NCBI GenBank assembly: GCA_030153205.1
Contig: JASLHV010000496.1
Location: forward strand, 1 to 23,762
Direction of reading: 5' to 3'
DNA: 23,762 nt
Source: Roseiarcus sp.
GTDB taxonomy: Bacteria; Pseudomonadota; Alphaproteobacteria; Rhizobiales; Beijerinckiaceae
This document shows, piece by piece, positions 7,521 to 15,716 of this stretch. The notes beneath the pieces are model-generated. The model was not told the DNA's origin and did no database searches. It saw nothing but the letters and a program-made list of their open reading frames with translations. Numbering within the stretch: the stretch's first letter is position 1; each line of letters opens with the position of its first letter. The position numbers and the translations under genes were made by a program.

Positions 7521-8996
7521 CTAGCCTCGTGAAGGCTTTGCGACCGCTGCTGGTTGCGTCAGCGCGCTGACGATTCCGGCGGCGATGACGTTCAAGATCA
7601 GCGCAACAAAGCCGACGTTGATATCGTTCATCGCATTGGGCAGAAAAGGAAGGAGCGTTCCGATCGTGCTGTGCGTGATGCTCACGATCGCGACCGTGGC
7701 GGCGCCGAAAAGGATGCCCACAAAAGCGCCAATCCGAGTGATCGGATTATTCGGCATCAGGCTGCAAAGGGCGGCGGGAAAAAACTGCGTGACGAAAGAA
7801 TAACCCATCAGGAGCAGCGCGACGATCGTTTGGCCGCCTTGAAGCGTAAAATAGACCGCGACTAGAGCGATGATCGGTACAAGGCCGCGGGCGGTCAGCG
7901 CCACGGTTTCCTCGGAAGTCTCTGGTCGAAGACCGCGCAGCAAATCATTCGCAAAGAGCGTAGAGCCCGCAATGAGAATCATCGAGCCAGGCACGAGGGC
8001 CGTCAACACGCCGGCTGCGCCTATGACGCCTACGAACCACGGGTCGAATGTGTCGATCGACAATTTGAAGAGCGACTGGTCGATTTCGTCGCCTTTCAGG
8101 CCAGGTACTTTCAAGATCGCTGCGAAACCGCAGAAAAAGACGAACAACAAGACCAGTTGATAGAGCGGCAGAACGATCGCATTGCGCCGAAACGCGCGTT
8201 CGGCCTTCGCTGTGAAGACCGCGCCGAAAGCGTGCGGCCACATATAGAAGCCGAGCGCCGTCAGCAGGATCGTCGACTGGAACCACAAAATGCTGCCCGT
8301 GCCCGTTCCTGACGGTTTAAACGAGAGAAAACCAGGATTGGCGGCGTCGATGGCCCGGAACATGTCGCCATAGCCACCGTAATAGTGGAACGGGAGATAG
8401 ACGCCGAGAAAGATCGCGACGGCGAGGATGAGGAAGTCTTTGACTGTCGACGTCCAGGCCGAGCCATGGACGCCCGAGATCATGACGTAGATGGTGACGA
8501 TCGCGGCGCCGATCCAAATCGCTTGTGTCGAAGAAATCGCGCCATAAGACGCGATCGAAACGATGATGCCCAGGCCTTTGAACTGCAAGACGAGATAGGG
8601 CACGAGAGCGACGACGCCGATCGCGGCGACCAGCACGCCAAGCGCGGGGCTGTCATATTTGCGGGCGAAGAAATGAGGCTGCGAGACGAGACGCTCTTTA
8701 CGGGCGTAGCGCCATATCGGGGGAAGCAACCAGTAAGACGTAATATAAGCGAGAGTGCCGTAAGCGAGGATGTAATAGGCTGCGGCGCCACGGCCATAGG
8801 CCCATCCGCTGCCGCCAAGGAAGGTGAAGGTCGTGTAGATCTCGCCAGCGGAAAGCAAAAAGACGAGGAAACCGCCAAAACCCCGCCCGCCGACCGTCCA
8901 TTGCTCGAGCGTCATTTTCTTGCCGCCATGAGCCAAGACGCCGAGAACGAGCGCCAAAGCCGCGGCGAGGAAGATGATGATGAGAGCGCTGTTCAT
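7521..8996 (-). CDS. Sodium:solute symporter (SSS family), monocarboxylate/acetate-type
   Basis: A 491-residue inner-membrane carrier with about 13 hydrophobic helices. It starts with the N-out helix ALIIIFLAAALALVLGVLAHGG and contains the SSS-typical EQWTVGGRGFGGFLVFLLSAGEIYTTFTF and GSGWAYGRG segments. Later parts (LTALVPGSMILIAGSTLFANDL) fit the ActP/MctP side of the family, so a short organic acid is a plausible substrate; the sequence alone does not fix it. The ATG at 8996 overlaps the stop of the DUF3311 gene by four bases (ATGA), so translation is probably coupled. The longer frame to 9101 runs back over DUF3311 and is not used. Confidence 0.9.
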   Translation of the reverse strand: MNSALIIIFLAAALALVLGVLAHGGKKMTLEQWTVGGRGFGGFLVFLLSAGEIYTTFTFLGGSGWAYGRGAAAYYILAYGTLAYITSYWLLPPIWRYARKERLVSQPHFFARKYDSPALGVLVAAIGVVALVPYLVLQFKGLGIIVSIASYGAISSTQAIWIGAAIVTIYVMISGVHGSAWTSTVKDFLILAVAIFLGVYLPFHYYGGYGDMFRAIDAANPGFLSFKPSGTGTGSILWFQSTILLTALGFYMWPHAFGAVFTAKAERAFRRNAIVLPLYQLVLLFVFFCGFAAILKVPGLKGDEIDQSLFKLSIDTFDPWFVGVIGAAGVLTALVPGSMILIAGSTLFANDLLRGLRPETSEETVALTARGLVPIIALVAVYFTLQGGQTIVALLLMGYSFVTQFFPAALCSLMPNNPITRIGAFVGILFGAATVAIVSITHSTIGTLLPFLPNAMNDINVGFVALILNVIAAGIVSALTQPAAVAKPSRG

Positions 8997-9211
8997 CGCG
9001 GCGCCCCTTGATCGCGGTCTTCGCTTTCCGCATTCACCGGATCGCTGGCGAAGATGATCGCCATAACCGCTGCGGTGATGACGACCCAGATCACCAGCCA
9101 AGCCAATACGAGAGGCATGCCGAAGAGGAGCGGTTCGACGCTATTGACGAAAGCCGTTCCGATCAGAATCGCCAAAGCGGGCACGGCGGCCAGCCAGCTT
9201 ATCTTGCTCAT
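8993..9211 (-). CDS. DUF3311 small membrane protein paired with the symporter
   Basis: A 72-residue protein with two hydrophobic segments (WLAAVPALAILIGTAFV and PLVLAWLVIWVVITAAVMAII) and a short acidic C-terminus. DUF3311 proteins are commonly encoded directly before SSS transporters, and I take this to be an accessory subunit. The GLP/L-rich layout with FVN between the helices fits the family. ATG at 9211 (MSKISW) was chosen over 9226 because GGGAGAG lies just upstream. Confidence 0.85.
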   Translation of the reverse strand: MSKISWLAAVPALAILIGTAFVNSVEPLLFGMPLVLAWLVIWVVITAAVMAIIFASDPVNAESEDRDQGAPR

Positions 9212-9401
9212 TGATCTCTCCCGCATCGAGCGAGTCGGTGCGATTATCTTGCTCTAACCAAAGCCTATTCCTGCGCCTCACGATCTGCCAAGCGAGGAAG
9301 CGACATTTGGGTGACACGACCCGCGATCACCCACTGATGTCTCAAATCAAGCAATCTTCTTGCCGATTCCGAGGAAGAGTGCGCTTGCCTCTAAACCATG
9401 C

Positions 9402-9407
9402 GATAAT
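9402..9407 (+). promoter_or_regulatory. -10 element (GATAAT) placed for a leaderless mRNA
   Basis: GATAAT ends six bases before the ATG at 9414, so transcription would start at or within a base or two of the start codon. No Shine-Dalgarno is present between them. No convincing -35 is seen 16-18 nt upstream. Confidence 0.5.
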
Positions 9408-9413
9408 CCTTGC

Positions 9414-10589
9414 ATGTTCCTTTCGTTTTTCGCCGCGCTGCGCGAGGCTCATGTGCCGGTGACGCCGCGCGAATACCTAACCCTCATACAGGCCTTGGAC
9501 CGTGATCTCGCCGACAAGTCCGTCGACGATTTTTATCATTTGTCGCGCGCGCTCTTGGTGAAGGACGAGCGCAATCTCGATAAGTTCGATGTCGTTTTCG
9601 CCGCGACGTTCAAAGGCGCCCTGTCGCTCGCCGAAGCGGTTGAGCAAGTGGAGATTCCCGAGGAGTGGTTGCGCAAGCTTGTCGAGCGCTATCTGACTCC
9701 GGAGGAGCGCGCCGAACTCAAGGCGTTGGGCTTCGAGAAATTGATGGAGACGCTACGTCAGCGTCTGGCCGAACAGAAAGGACGCCATCAGGGCGGCTCC
9801 AAATGGATCGGCACGGCGGGGTCCTCGCCTTTCGGCGCTTATGGCGAGAATCCCGAAGGCGTGCGCATCGGTCAAGATAAAGGACGCCACGGCCGCGCCG
9901 TCAAAGTCTGGGATCGACGCGACTTCAAGGATCTGGACGGCGACGAGACACTCGGGCCGCGCGCGATGAAAATCGCCTTACGGAGATTGCGCCGCTTTGC
10001 GCGTGAGGGCGCTGCGGAAGAACTCGATCTTGATAGAACCATACGCGATAGCGCCAAAAGCGGGTACATCGACGTCCAATGGCGCCCGGAGCGGCGCAAT
10101 GCGGTCAAAGTTCTTCTTTTTCTCGATGTCGGCGGCTCGATGGATTGGCATGTCGAAGCAGCCGAGAATCTCTTTTCCGCGGCGCGCAGCGAGTTCAAGC
10201 GGCTCGAGCATTTCTATTTTCACAATTGCCTCTACGAGAGCGTGTGGAAGCGCAATCGTCGACGCCATGAAGAGCGCACGCCGACCCTCGATATTTTCAA
10301 CACCTATGGGCGGGACTATCGGGCGATTTTTGTCGGCGACGCGTCGATGAGCCCTTACGAGATCACCATGCCGGGCGGGTCCGTCGAGCACGTCAACCCG
10401 GAAGCCGGGCAGATTTGGCTCGAGAGGGTGACGCGCGCTTATCCGCACGCCGTCTGGATCAATCCGACGCCGGAGCCACAGTGGGGTTATTCGCAATCCA
10501 CCGAGATGATCAAACGTATTTTCGCAGGCCGGATGTATCCCCTCACGCTGGACGGCTTGGAGAACGCGATGCGGGAGCTGACGCGTTAG
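9414..10589 (+). CDS. CoxE-like VWA domain protein, likely partner of a MoxR ATPase
   Basis: A 391-residue cytoplasmic protein. The N-terminal half is helical and charged (FLSFFAALREAHVPVTPREYL, typical of CoxE/YeaD-type VWA proteins). The C-terminal half is a von Willebrand A domain starting at VKVLLFLDVGGSMDWHV. The MIDAS motif is D238-V-G-G-S242, so Gly replaces the first Ser of DxSxS; I recall this variant as usual in this subfamily. Such proteins act with MoxR AAA+ ATPases in metal-cofactor insertion or complex maturation; a MoxR gene lies about 5 kb downstream. MFLSFF at 9414 is taken as the start: it is the family N-terminus, and the upstream in-frame TTG at 9360 adds non-conserved residues. 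There is no Shine-Dalgarno; see the -10 element. Confidence 0.88.
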   Translation: MFLSFFAALREAHVPVTPREYLTLIQALDRDLADKSVDDFYHLSRALLVKDERNLDKFDVVFAATFKGALSLAEAVEQVEIPEEWLRKLVERYLTPEERAELKALGFEKLMETLRQRLAEQKGRHQGGSKWIGTAGSSPFGAYGENPEGVRIGQDKGRHGRAVKVWDRRDFKDLDGDETLGPRAMKIALRRLRRFAREGAAEELDLDRTIRDSAKSGYIDVQWRPERRNAVKVLLFLDVGGSMDWHVEAAENLFSAARSEFKRLEHFYFHNCLYESVWKRNRRRHEERTPTLDIFNTYGRDYRAIFVGDASMSPYEITMPGGSVEHVNPEAGQIWLERVTRAYPHAVWINPTPEPQWGYSQSTEMIKRIFAGRMYPLTLDGLENAMRELTR

Positions 10590-10605
10590 AGTAAGCCTTC
10601 GGGGC

Positions 10606-11031
10606 TCAAGGCCTCACAATGAGGACCGAGCAAGTCGCATGCCGCACGATCGTCTTGGCGTTCGATCCTAAAAGGTAGTCCGACATCGCCGGACGGTGCG
10701 AACCCATGACGATCAGATCGGCCGCCCACGAGACGGCCTCCGTCAGGATCTCATGATAGGCGCCGCCGACCTTGACGACATGCGATAAGCGCTCCGCGGG
10801 CAGTTTCACTCCAGCGGCGATTTCGTCGAGCGCTTTGGCGGCTCGCTCTTCCTGGGCCGCGTCAAAATCCGCCGGGACGTAATCCATGAACGTCGCGGGC
10901 AGTAAAGGCTGAACATTGATCAGGCGGACGACGCCGCCACTTGCCTCTGCTAATTCAACGGCTTGTGCGATCGCCGGCTCGGCGAGTTCGACCTCGGCGA
11001 GATCGATCGGGGTGAGGATGCGCTTGAACAT
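10606..11031 (-). CDS. Universal stress protein, UspF/UspG-like
   Basis: A 141-residue single Usp domain, starting FKRILTPIDL with the nucleotide-contacting Asp at position 9. The C-terminal phosphate loop is MGSHRPAMSDYLLGSNAKTI followed by VRHATCSVLIVRP. The SHRP...YLLGSNA form matches the UspF/UspG branch rather than the classic G-2x-G-9x-G(S/T) loop, so ATP binding is likely. Cytoplasmic stress-linked role; partners unknown. It converges with the VWA gene 16 nt away and is divergent from dksA. Confidence 0.9.
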   Translation of the reverse strand: MFKRILTPIDLAEVELAEPAIAQAVELAEASGGVVRLINVQPLLPATFMDYVPADFDAAQEERAAKALDEIAAGVKLPAERLSHVVKVGGAYHEILTEAVSWAADLIVMGSHRPAMSDYLLGSNAKTIVRHATCSVLIVRP

Positions 11032-11153
11032 CGCCCTTGCTCCACGATGACGACCTGAGTGGCGCGTCGCTGAGTCGGGAGGCGGCGCGAGGAACCGAAC
11101 CCAGAACCTCGCGGGAGAATGCTCGCAACGGCGTTTTTGTTCAAGTCAAGGCG

Positions 11154-11176
11154 GTGCGCCCAAGTGGGGGGCGCAC
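11154..11176. promoter_or_regulatory. Inverted repeat upstream of the dksA promoter
   Basis: GTGCGCCC / GGGCGCAC, eight-base perfect arms around a seven-base spacer, about 27 nt upstream of the -35 element of dksA and 120 nt upstream of the usp start. Position suits an operator acting on either gene; the regulator is unknown. Confidence 0.4.
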
Positions 11177-11202
11177 GGCCTGGATTGGGACTATTCAAAT
11201 TA

Positions 11203-11231
11203 TTGTTCCCAGCCGACGAGATGGGTATAAG
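11203..11231 (+). promoter_or_regulatory. Sigma-70-type promoter for dksA
   Basis: TTGTTC at 11203-11208, a 17-nt spacer, then TATAAG at 11226-11231. The predicted start near 11238 leaves a leader of about 24 nt containing the GGAGG of dksA. Confidence 0.7.
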
Positions 11232-11261
11232 GGCGCCCATCGAGGTGGAGGATTCTCGAAG

Positions 11262-11684
11262 ATGGGTGTGGTTGGTGTGATTTCTGACGGTTATCGGCCG
11301 TCCGAAGACGAGCCCTTTATGAATGAACGCCAAAAGGAGTATTTCAGGCGCAAATTGCTGGATTGGAAGGAGGGGATCTTACGCGAGAGCCGGGAAACGC
11401 TGGCCGCGCTCCAGAGCGAAAGCGAGAATCATCCGGATATCGCAGACCGGGCTTCTTCTGAAACTGATCGCGCCATCGAATTGCGCGCCAGGGACCGCCA
11501 GCGCAAGCTGATCGCCAAGATCGACGCCGCTTTGGCTCGCATCGAGGACGGCAGTTACGGCTATTGCGAAGAAACCGGCGACCCGATCGCCTTGCGTAGG
11601 CTTGACGCCCGACCGATCGCCACGCTGTCGGTCGAAGCACAGGAGCGCCACGAGCGCAGGGAACGCGTCTACCGCGATGATTGA
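11262..11684 (+). CDS. dksA: DksA-family RNA polymerase regulator, one-cysteine alphaproteobacterial form
   Basis: A 140-residue DksA that enters the RNA polymerase secondary channel and, with ppGpp in the known cases, redirects transcription. Visible are the coiled-coil part (NERQKEYFRRKLLDWKEGILRESRETL), the conserved ASSETDRAIELRARDRQRKLI, and the C-terminal globular part GSYGYCEETGDPIALRRLDARPIATLSVEAQERHERR. Only one Cys of the classical four zinc ligands remains, as is normal for alphaproteobacterial DksA and like the zinc-free DksA types described elsewhere. The ATG at 11262 (MGVVGVISDGYRPSEDEPF) matches the expected N-terminus and has GGAGG upstream; the frame further up is open but non-conserved. 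Confidence 0.94.
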   Translation: MGVVGVISDGYRPSEDEPFMNERQKEYFRRKLLDWKEGILRESRETLAALQSESENHPDIADRASSETDRAIELRARDRQRKLIAKIDAALARIEDGSYGYCEETGDPIALRRLDARPIATLSVEAQERHERRERVYRDD

Positions 11685-11696
11685 AGAGAGGTAAAA

Positions 11697-11720
11697 ACCG
11701 GCGCTAGCCGGTCTTTTTTT
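11697..11720. terminator. Intrinsic terminator after dksA, probably bidirectional
   Basis: Stem ACCGGC / GCCGGT with a GCTA loop, then C and seven Ts (11714-11720). Five As precede the stem (11693-11697), giving a T-run on the other strand, so it can also terminate the convergent FliO-like gene ending at 11750. Confidence 0.92.
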
Positions 11721-11749
11721 GTTCGCTCGGTAAATAGCGCCTCGGACGC

Positions 11750-12733
11750 TTAATTCTTGCGCCCGAGCAGCTTCGCCATCTCAGCCTCTAAGGAATCAAG
11801 ATCGGCGAAGGGCTCTTGCTTGTCTTCGTTTGGAGGGGTGGCCTTCGCTGGCTCCTTGATGGCCGGCTGGGTGGTGTTAGGGGCTGCGCCCAAGGGCGGC
11901 TTTGATGCGGATTGGGCGGCGGGCGCGGCCGCGGCCGTTGGCGAAGCCACAACGATCGGCGGCGGCAATCCCGGCTTGGCCGGCGGCGGCGCTGGCGTTG
12001 CGGTCGACGGCGGTGAAGGGGCGGCCGGCGGCGGACTGGTTGACGGCGTGGCATTGGGCGGCGGCGCGGCGGGAGCCGGCGACGCGATCGGCGACGGCGC
12101 GGTCACGGGCGCAGCGGCGACTGCAGGGGCAAAAGCCGAGGATGGAGGGGGAGGCGCCAGTGGCGGCGGTGACGGGGGCGCGACCGTTTTTGGTGGCGGC
12201 GGTGGGGGCGCGACGGGCTTCGGCGCCGGCGGCTCCAAAGGTCTCGGCGCCGGGCGCGTTTGCGCGGCGATATTCGGAGGTTCCGGTCGCGGCTGCGGGC
12301 GGACCGGCGAGGCGGGGGGTTGGGTCGGCGCGGGGGGGACGGGAGCAGCTGTTTGGCTGGGCGTCGCTATTCTGGGCGCAGTCGCGTTTTGCAGCGGCGT
12401 CGCCGGCTCCTTTTCGCGCGAGGGAGCGGACGCTTGCGCGTGAACGCGAATGATCTGTGACTCAATCACCACGTCATTGAGCCCGCCAATCATCACGAGA
12501 TGTTCGACATTATCCCGTCGCACCAGGACAAGCTGGCGCTGCCCATCCAGACTGAATGCGTCGACGAGACCGAGCCGCGACTGACGGGCCCGACCGCCGC
12601 CCGGAAGCCGCAATCGATGAGCAAATAGAGCGCGATAGGCGATGGTCAAAGCGATGATCGCGACGGCCGCAATGACTAAATAAACGAGGAGTTTCCAGTT
12701 TTCTGGCAGCGCCAAGCTACTGAGCCATTGCAT
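11750..12733 (-). CDS. fliO: FliO-domain membrane protein with long Pro/Ala-rich linker
   Basis: A 327-residue protein with one membrane helix (about 14-36, KLLVYLVIAAVAIIALTIAYRA), then a FliO-like domain (about 45-97: RLGLVDAFSLDGQRQLVLVRRD, NVEHLVMIGGLNDVVIES). A linker of about 200 residues follows, almost only Pro, Ala and Ser, and then a short acidic tail (FADLDSLEAEMAKLLGRKN) that I recall as conserved in related proteins. FliO helps assemble the FliPQR core of the flagellar export gate. No other flagellar gene is in the window; a stand-alone copy near cckA and dksA is, as I recall, normal for Hyphomicrobiales. The ATG at 12733 has AGGA seven bases upstream. Domain call is good; a proven flagellar role is inference. 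Confidence 0.82.
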   Translation of the reverse strand: MQWLSSLALPENWKLLVYLVIAAVAIIALTIAYRALFAHRLRLPGGGRARQSRLGLVDAFSLDGQRQLVLVRRDNVEHLVMIGGLNDVVIESQIIRVHAQASAPSREKEPATPLQNATAPRIATPSQTAAPVPPAPTQPPASPVRPQPRPEPPNIAAQTRPAPRPLEPPAPKPVAPPPPPPKTVAPPSPPPLAPPPPSSAFAPAVAAAPVTAPSPIASPAPAAPPPNATPSTSPPPAAPSPPSTATPAPPPAKPGLPPPIVVASPTAAAAPAAQSASKPPLGAAPNTTQPAIKEPAKATPPNEDKQEPFADLDSLEAEMAKLLGRKN

Positions 12734-13147
12734 GTGAAATCCTGGGCGTCATGCGCTTCTTTCGATCCACTCGGCCTGCCGAAGCGCGCGGGGCGCGGAG
12801 CGGCGTTGAGCAAGCGGTGTGACGGCGCATGGAATGTTCGACGAACGGAAAGCAAAACCTTTGCGTAGAATAGTCAAAGCTGATCATGCGCGCTTTCGTC
12901 AATAGCAAAAGAGCCGCGGCGCACATCGGCCGCAACCGATTGCGACAGCTTCTTTCTTTTCGACGGCAAACGCGACGACGGATCGGAGCGCGCCATTGCC
13001 ATCGCGGCACATGGGCCGCATTCTTGTCGAATCAGATGCGCGCCGAGGGGGCGGCGTTTTTGGTTCGCATCTGACGAGGCGACTTTACAAACGTCCTTTG
13101 TCTCAAAAGCCCTTAATTCTCCGAGCCGTCTTGTGGAAAATCGTTCG
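12734..13147. other. Intergenic region between divergent fliO-like gene and cckA
   Basis: About 414 bases with promoters expected for both genes. A -10-like TAGAAT lies at 12866-12871 on the plus strand without a clear -35. A nested hairpin with a T-run sits at 13032-13074. Short ORFs on both strands here lack ribosome binding sites and recognisable domains, so I call none. A small RNA ending at the T-run is possible. Confidence 0.5.
13032..13074 (+). promoter_or_regulatory. Nested hairpin with T-run in front of cckA
   Basis: Outer arms TCAGATGCG (13032-13040) and CGCATCTGA (13066-13074) are perfect nine-base complements. Inside lies a second stem CGCCG / CGGCG (13041-13045, 13052-13056) directly followed by TTTTT. 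The inner stem plus T-run looks like an intrinsic terminator on the plus strand. It lies 74 nt before the cckA start. Confidence 0.5.
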
Positions 13148-15664
13148 ATGAGCCCACCGCCCGCGCCATCTGGAATCGATCGCATCGATCACGGCGCAAG
13201 CCCTGGATCGTTGCTGCTGCTGACGCTTTGTTTGGTCGCTGCGATTTGCGCTTTCTATTTTCTGCCGAGCGGGGAGGGCGCGAAGCTCGCTTTTTGGATG
13301 ATCACCCTTTTGGCGGTGATCGGCATCTTCGCGTTGCTTTTTTATACGTTCGGTTTCCTGCTCTTCACCGGTCAAGCGTCGCGGAACGATACGACCAAGG
13401 TGATCGCCGACAGCAGCGCCGAGGGGTTGATCGTTACCGATTCCGACTCGCGGGTTCTTTACGCCAACGAAGCTTATATGACGTTGTCTAGCGCCCATGA
13501 CGCGAGTGATCTCAAGGTCGTTGAGCGTCTTTTTTCAGGCGCGCCGGAAATTTCCGAAGCGATTTACCGTCTCGCTCAAGCTGCGCGCGATGGAAAGCGC
13601 GGCGCCGAAGAATTGCGAATGTCGCCGCCTTTGACAGGCGACGCGCCCGTCGGCTGGTATCGCATTCGAGTGCGTCCCTTGGAACAGCTCGGCCGTGGCC
13701 GTTCGACGCTATGGACGGTGTCGGACATCACCCGCGAGCGCGAACGGCACGAGAACGTATTTCAGGAACTGCAACACGCGATCGACTATCTTGATCATGC
13801 GCCGGCCGGATTTTTCTCGGCTGAGCCTGACGGCTCGATCTCGTATATCAACGCCACCCTTGCCGGCTGGCTCGATTATGACCTCGCGCAATTCGGCTCC
13901 GGCGGACTGAAGCTCGCCGATATCCTCGCTGCTGATGGCGCGGCCCTGGTGGGCGTCGTCTCGGGCCGGTCCGGCGAGGTCAAGACCGAACAATTCGATG
14001 TCGATCTGAAGACTCGTAAGGGACGCTTCCTTCCGGTTCGTATTCTGCATCGCGTCGCATTCGCCGCCGACGCCTCGCCGGGCGCTTCGCGCTCGTTGGT
14101 GATCAATCGTGCGCCGGGCGAGGAGAAGGCGGAGGACTTGCGCGCTGCGGAGGTGCGTTTTGCGCGCTTCTTCAACTCCACGCCCATGGGCATCGCTTCC
14201 GTCGATGCGAAAGGCGCTATTCTGCGTTCGAATGCGGCTTTCGCGCGCCTCGCGCCAGCCGCACTAAAATCCGGCCCCGTTGGAAGCGGTCCAAACGTGC
14301 ACAGCGGCCTTGCCGAACGCGATCGCAGCGCGCTTCGCGAGGCGCTCGCGGCCGCCGCAGACGGCAAAGGCGAGATCGCGCCGGTCGACGCGGCTCTGGA
14401 AGGCGATGGCCAGCGCTCCGCGCGGTTTTTCATTTCACCGACTGAGCACAGTGGCGAGGACGGCGCCGCGGCGACGCTTTTTGCGCTTGATACGACCGAG
14501 CAGCGCACGCTTCAGGAAAATTTTGCGCAGAGCCAAAAAATGCAGGCCATCGGTCAATTGGCCGGCGGCGTCGCCCATGACTTCAACAATGTGCTGACCG
14601 CCATCATCGGCTATTCGGACCTTTTGCTCGCCAATCATCGGCCGACGGATCCGTCCTTTCAGGACATCATGCAGATCAAGCAGAACGCCAATCGGGCCGC
14701 TGGCTTGGTACGGCAGTTGCTCGCTTTTTCGCGGCGCCAGACGCTTCGGCCGCAAGTACTGCAACTCGCCGACGTTCTCTCGGAATTGCAGAATTTGCTG
14801 CGCCGCCTCGTCGGTGAGCGGATCGAGCTCGAGGTCAAGCACGGCCGCGATCTCTGGCTCGTCAAGGCTGACCTCAATCAATTCGAGCAAGTCATCGTCA
14901 ATCTTGTCGTGAACGCGCGCGACGCCATGCCGGACGGCGGACGCATTTCCTTGCGGACGCGGAATGTGGCGGCCAATGAATGCGCCACCTATCGAGAACA
15001 GACGTTGGTGCAGGCCGACTATGTACTTGTCGAAGTGGAGGATACCGGCCACGGCATCTCGAGCGACGTGCGCGATAATATTTTCGAACCCTTTTTCACG
15101 ACCAAGGAAGTCGGCAAAGGCACCGGCCTCGGGCTCTCGATGGTCTACGGAATCGTCAAGCAGACCGGCGGCTATGTGTTTGTCGACAGCGAGCCTGATC
15201 GCGGCGCGATCTTTCGTATCTTTTTGCCGCGCTACATTCCGAGCGCGGCCGACGAACCGGCGAAAAAAGAGGTCGCGAAGCCAGCGGCTGATCTTACCGG
15301 GCAGGGCGCGATCCTTCTTGTCGAGGATGAGGAGGCCGTGCGCTCCTTCGCCTCGCGCGCGCTCGCTTCTCGGGGCTATACGGTGCTCGAAGCCGATTCC
15401 GGCTTAGAAGCTCTGAAAGTCGTCGAAGCGGCCGAGGGCAAGATCGACCTTATTGTCTCGGACGTGATCATGCCGGAGATGGACGGCCCGACCATGCTCA
15501 CCGAGTTGCGTCGCCGGGGCCTTGCCGCGCGGATCATTTTCGTCTCCGGTTATGCGGACGACGCCTTCGCCAAGAATCTTCCCGAGGGTCAAGAGTTCAT
15601 GTTCCTGCCAAAACCGTTCACGCTGAAGCAATTGGTGGAAGCGGTAAAGAGCGCGATGGGCTGA
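13148..15664 (+). CDS. cckA: CckA, hybrid histidine kinase of the CckA-ChpT-CtrA phosphorelay
   Basis: An 838-residue inner-membrane hybrid kinase/phosphatase that sends phosphate through ChpT to CtrA and CpdR, controlling cell cycle, motility and division in alphaproteobacteria. Two membrane helices lie at about 20-75. PAS-like sensory segments follow (ADSSAEGLIVTDSDSRVLYANEAYM; DHAPAGFFSAEPDGSISYIN; FNSTPMGIASVDAKGAILRSN). The H-box GGVAHDFNNVLTAIIGYSDL has the phospho-His at H477. ATPase boxes are NLVVNARDAMPDGG, VEVEDTGHGIS, EPFFTTKEVGKGTGLGLSMV. A receiver domain ends the protein, with D772 in VSDVIMPEMDG. I chose ATG 13148; an in-frame GTG at 13133 is the alternative. Neither has a strong Shine-Dalgarno. 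Confidence 0.95.
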   Translation: MSPPPAPSGIDRIDHGASPGSLLLLTLCLVAAICAFYFLPSGEGAKLAFWMITLLAVIGIFALLFYTFGFLLFTGQASRNDTTKVIADSSAEGLIVTDSDSRVLYANEAYMTLSSAHDASDLKVVERLFSGAPEISEAIYRLAQAARDGKRGAEELRMSPPLTGDAPVGWYRIRVRPLEQLGRGRSTLWTVSDITRERERHENVFQELQHAIDYLDHAPAGFFSAEPDGSISYINATLAGWLDYDLAQFGSGGLKLADILAADGAALVGVVSGRSGEVKTEQFDVDLKTRKGRFLPVRILHRVAFAADASPGASRSLVINRAPGEEKAEDLRAAEVRFARFFNSTPMGIASVDAKGAILRSNAAFARLAPAALKSGPVGSGPNVHSGLAERDRSALREALAAAADGKGEIAPVDAALEGDGQRSARFFISPTEHSGEDGAAATLFALDTTEQRTLQENFAQSQKMQAIGQLAGGVAHDFNNVLTAIIGYSDLLLANHRPTDPSFQDIMQIKQNANRAAGLVRQLLAFSRRQTLRPQVLQLADVLSELQNLLRRLVGERIELEVKHGRDLWLVKADLNQFEQVIVNLVVNARDAMPDGGRISLRTRNVAANECATYREQTLVQADYVLVEVEDTGHGISSDVRDNIFEPFFTTKEVGKGTGLGLSMVYGIVKQTGGYVFVDSEPDRGAIFRIFLPRYIPSAADEPAKKEVAKPAADLTGQGAILLVEDEEAVRSFASRALASRGYTVLEADSGLEALKVVEAAEGKIDLIVSDVIMPEMDGPTMLTELRRRGLAARIIFVSGYADDAFAKNLPEGQEFMFLPKPFTLKQLVEAVKSAMG

Positions 15665-15716
15665 GCCCTCGGCCAACAAATCTCCGACGTTTCGTTCCTT
15701 TGTAAAGAGAAGAGTC

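Noticed and set aside
10590..10605. Possible terminator between the VWA gene and usp
   Set aside because: Only four- or five-base stems without a T-run can be drawn.
10606..11031. Missing second Gly in the Usp phosphate loop as an anomaly
   Set aside because: The SHRP...LLGSNA form is normal for UspF/UspG-type proteins, so it is not unusual.
11559..11620. Loss of three of four zinc cysteines in DksA as a defect
   Set aside because: This is the usual state in alphaproteobacterial DksA, not a sign of decay.
12874..13185. Small minus-strand ORF in the fliO/cckA gap (possible 43-residue basic peptide from about 13002)
   Set aside because: No Shine-Dalgarno, no recognisable domain, and the longer form overlaps the cckA start.
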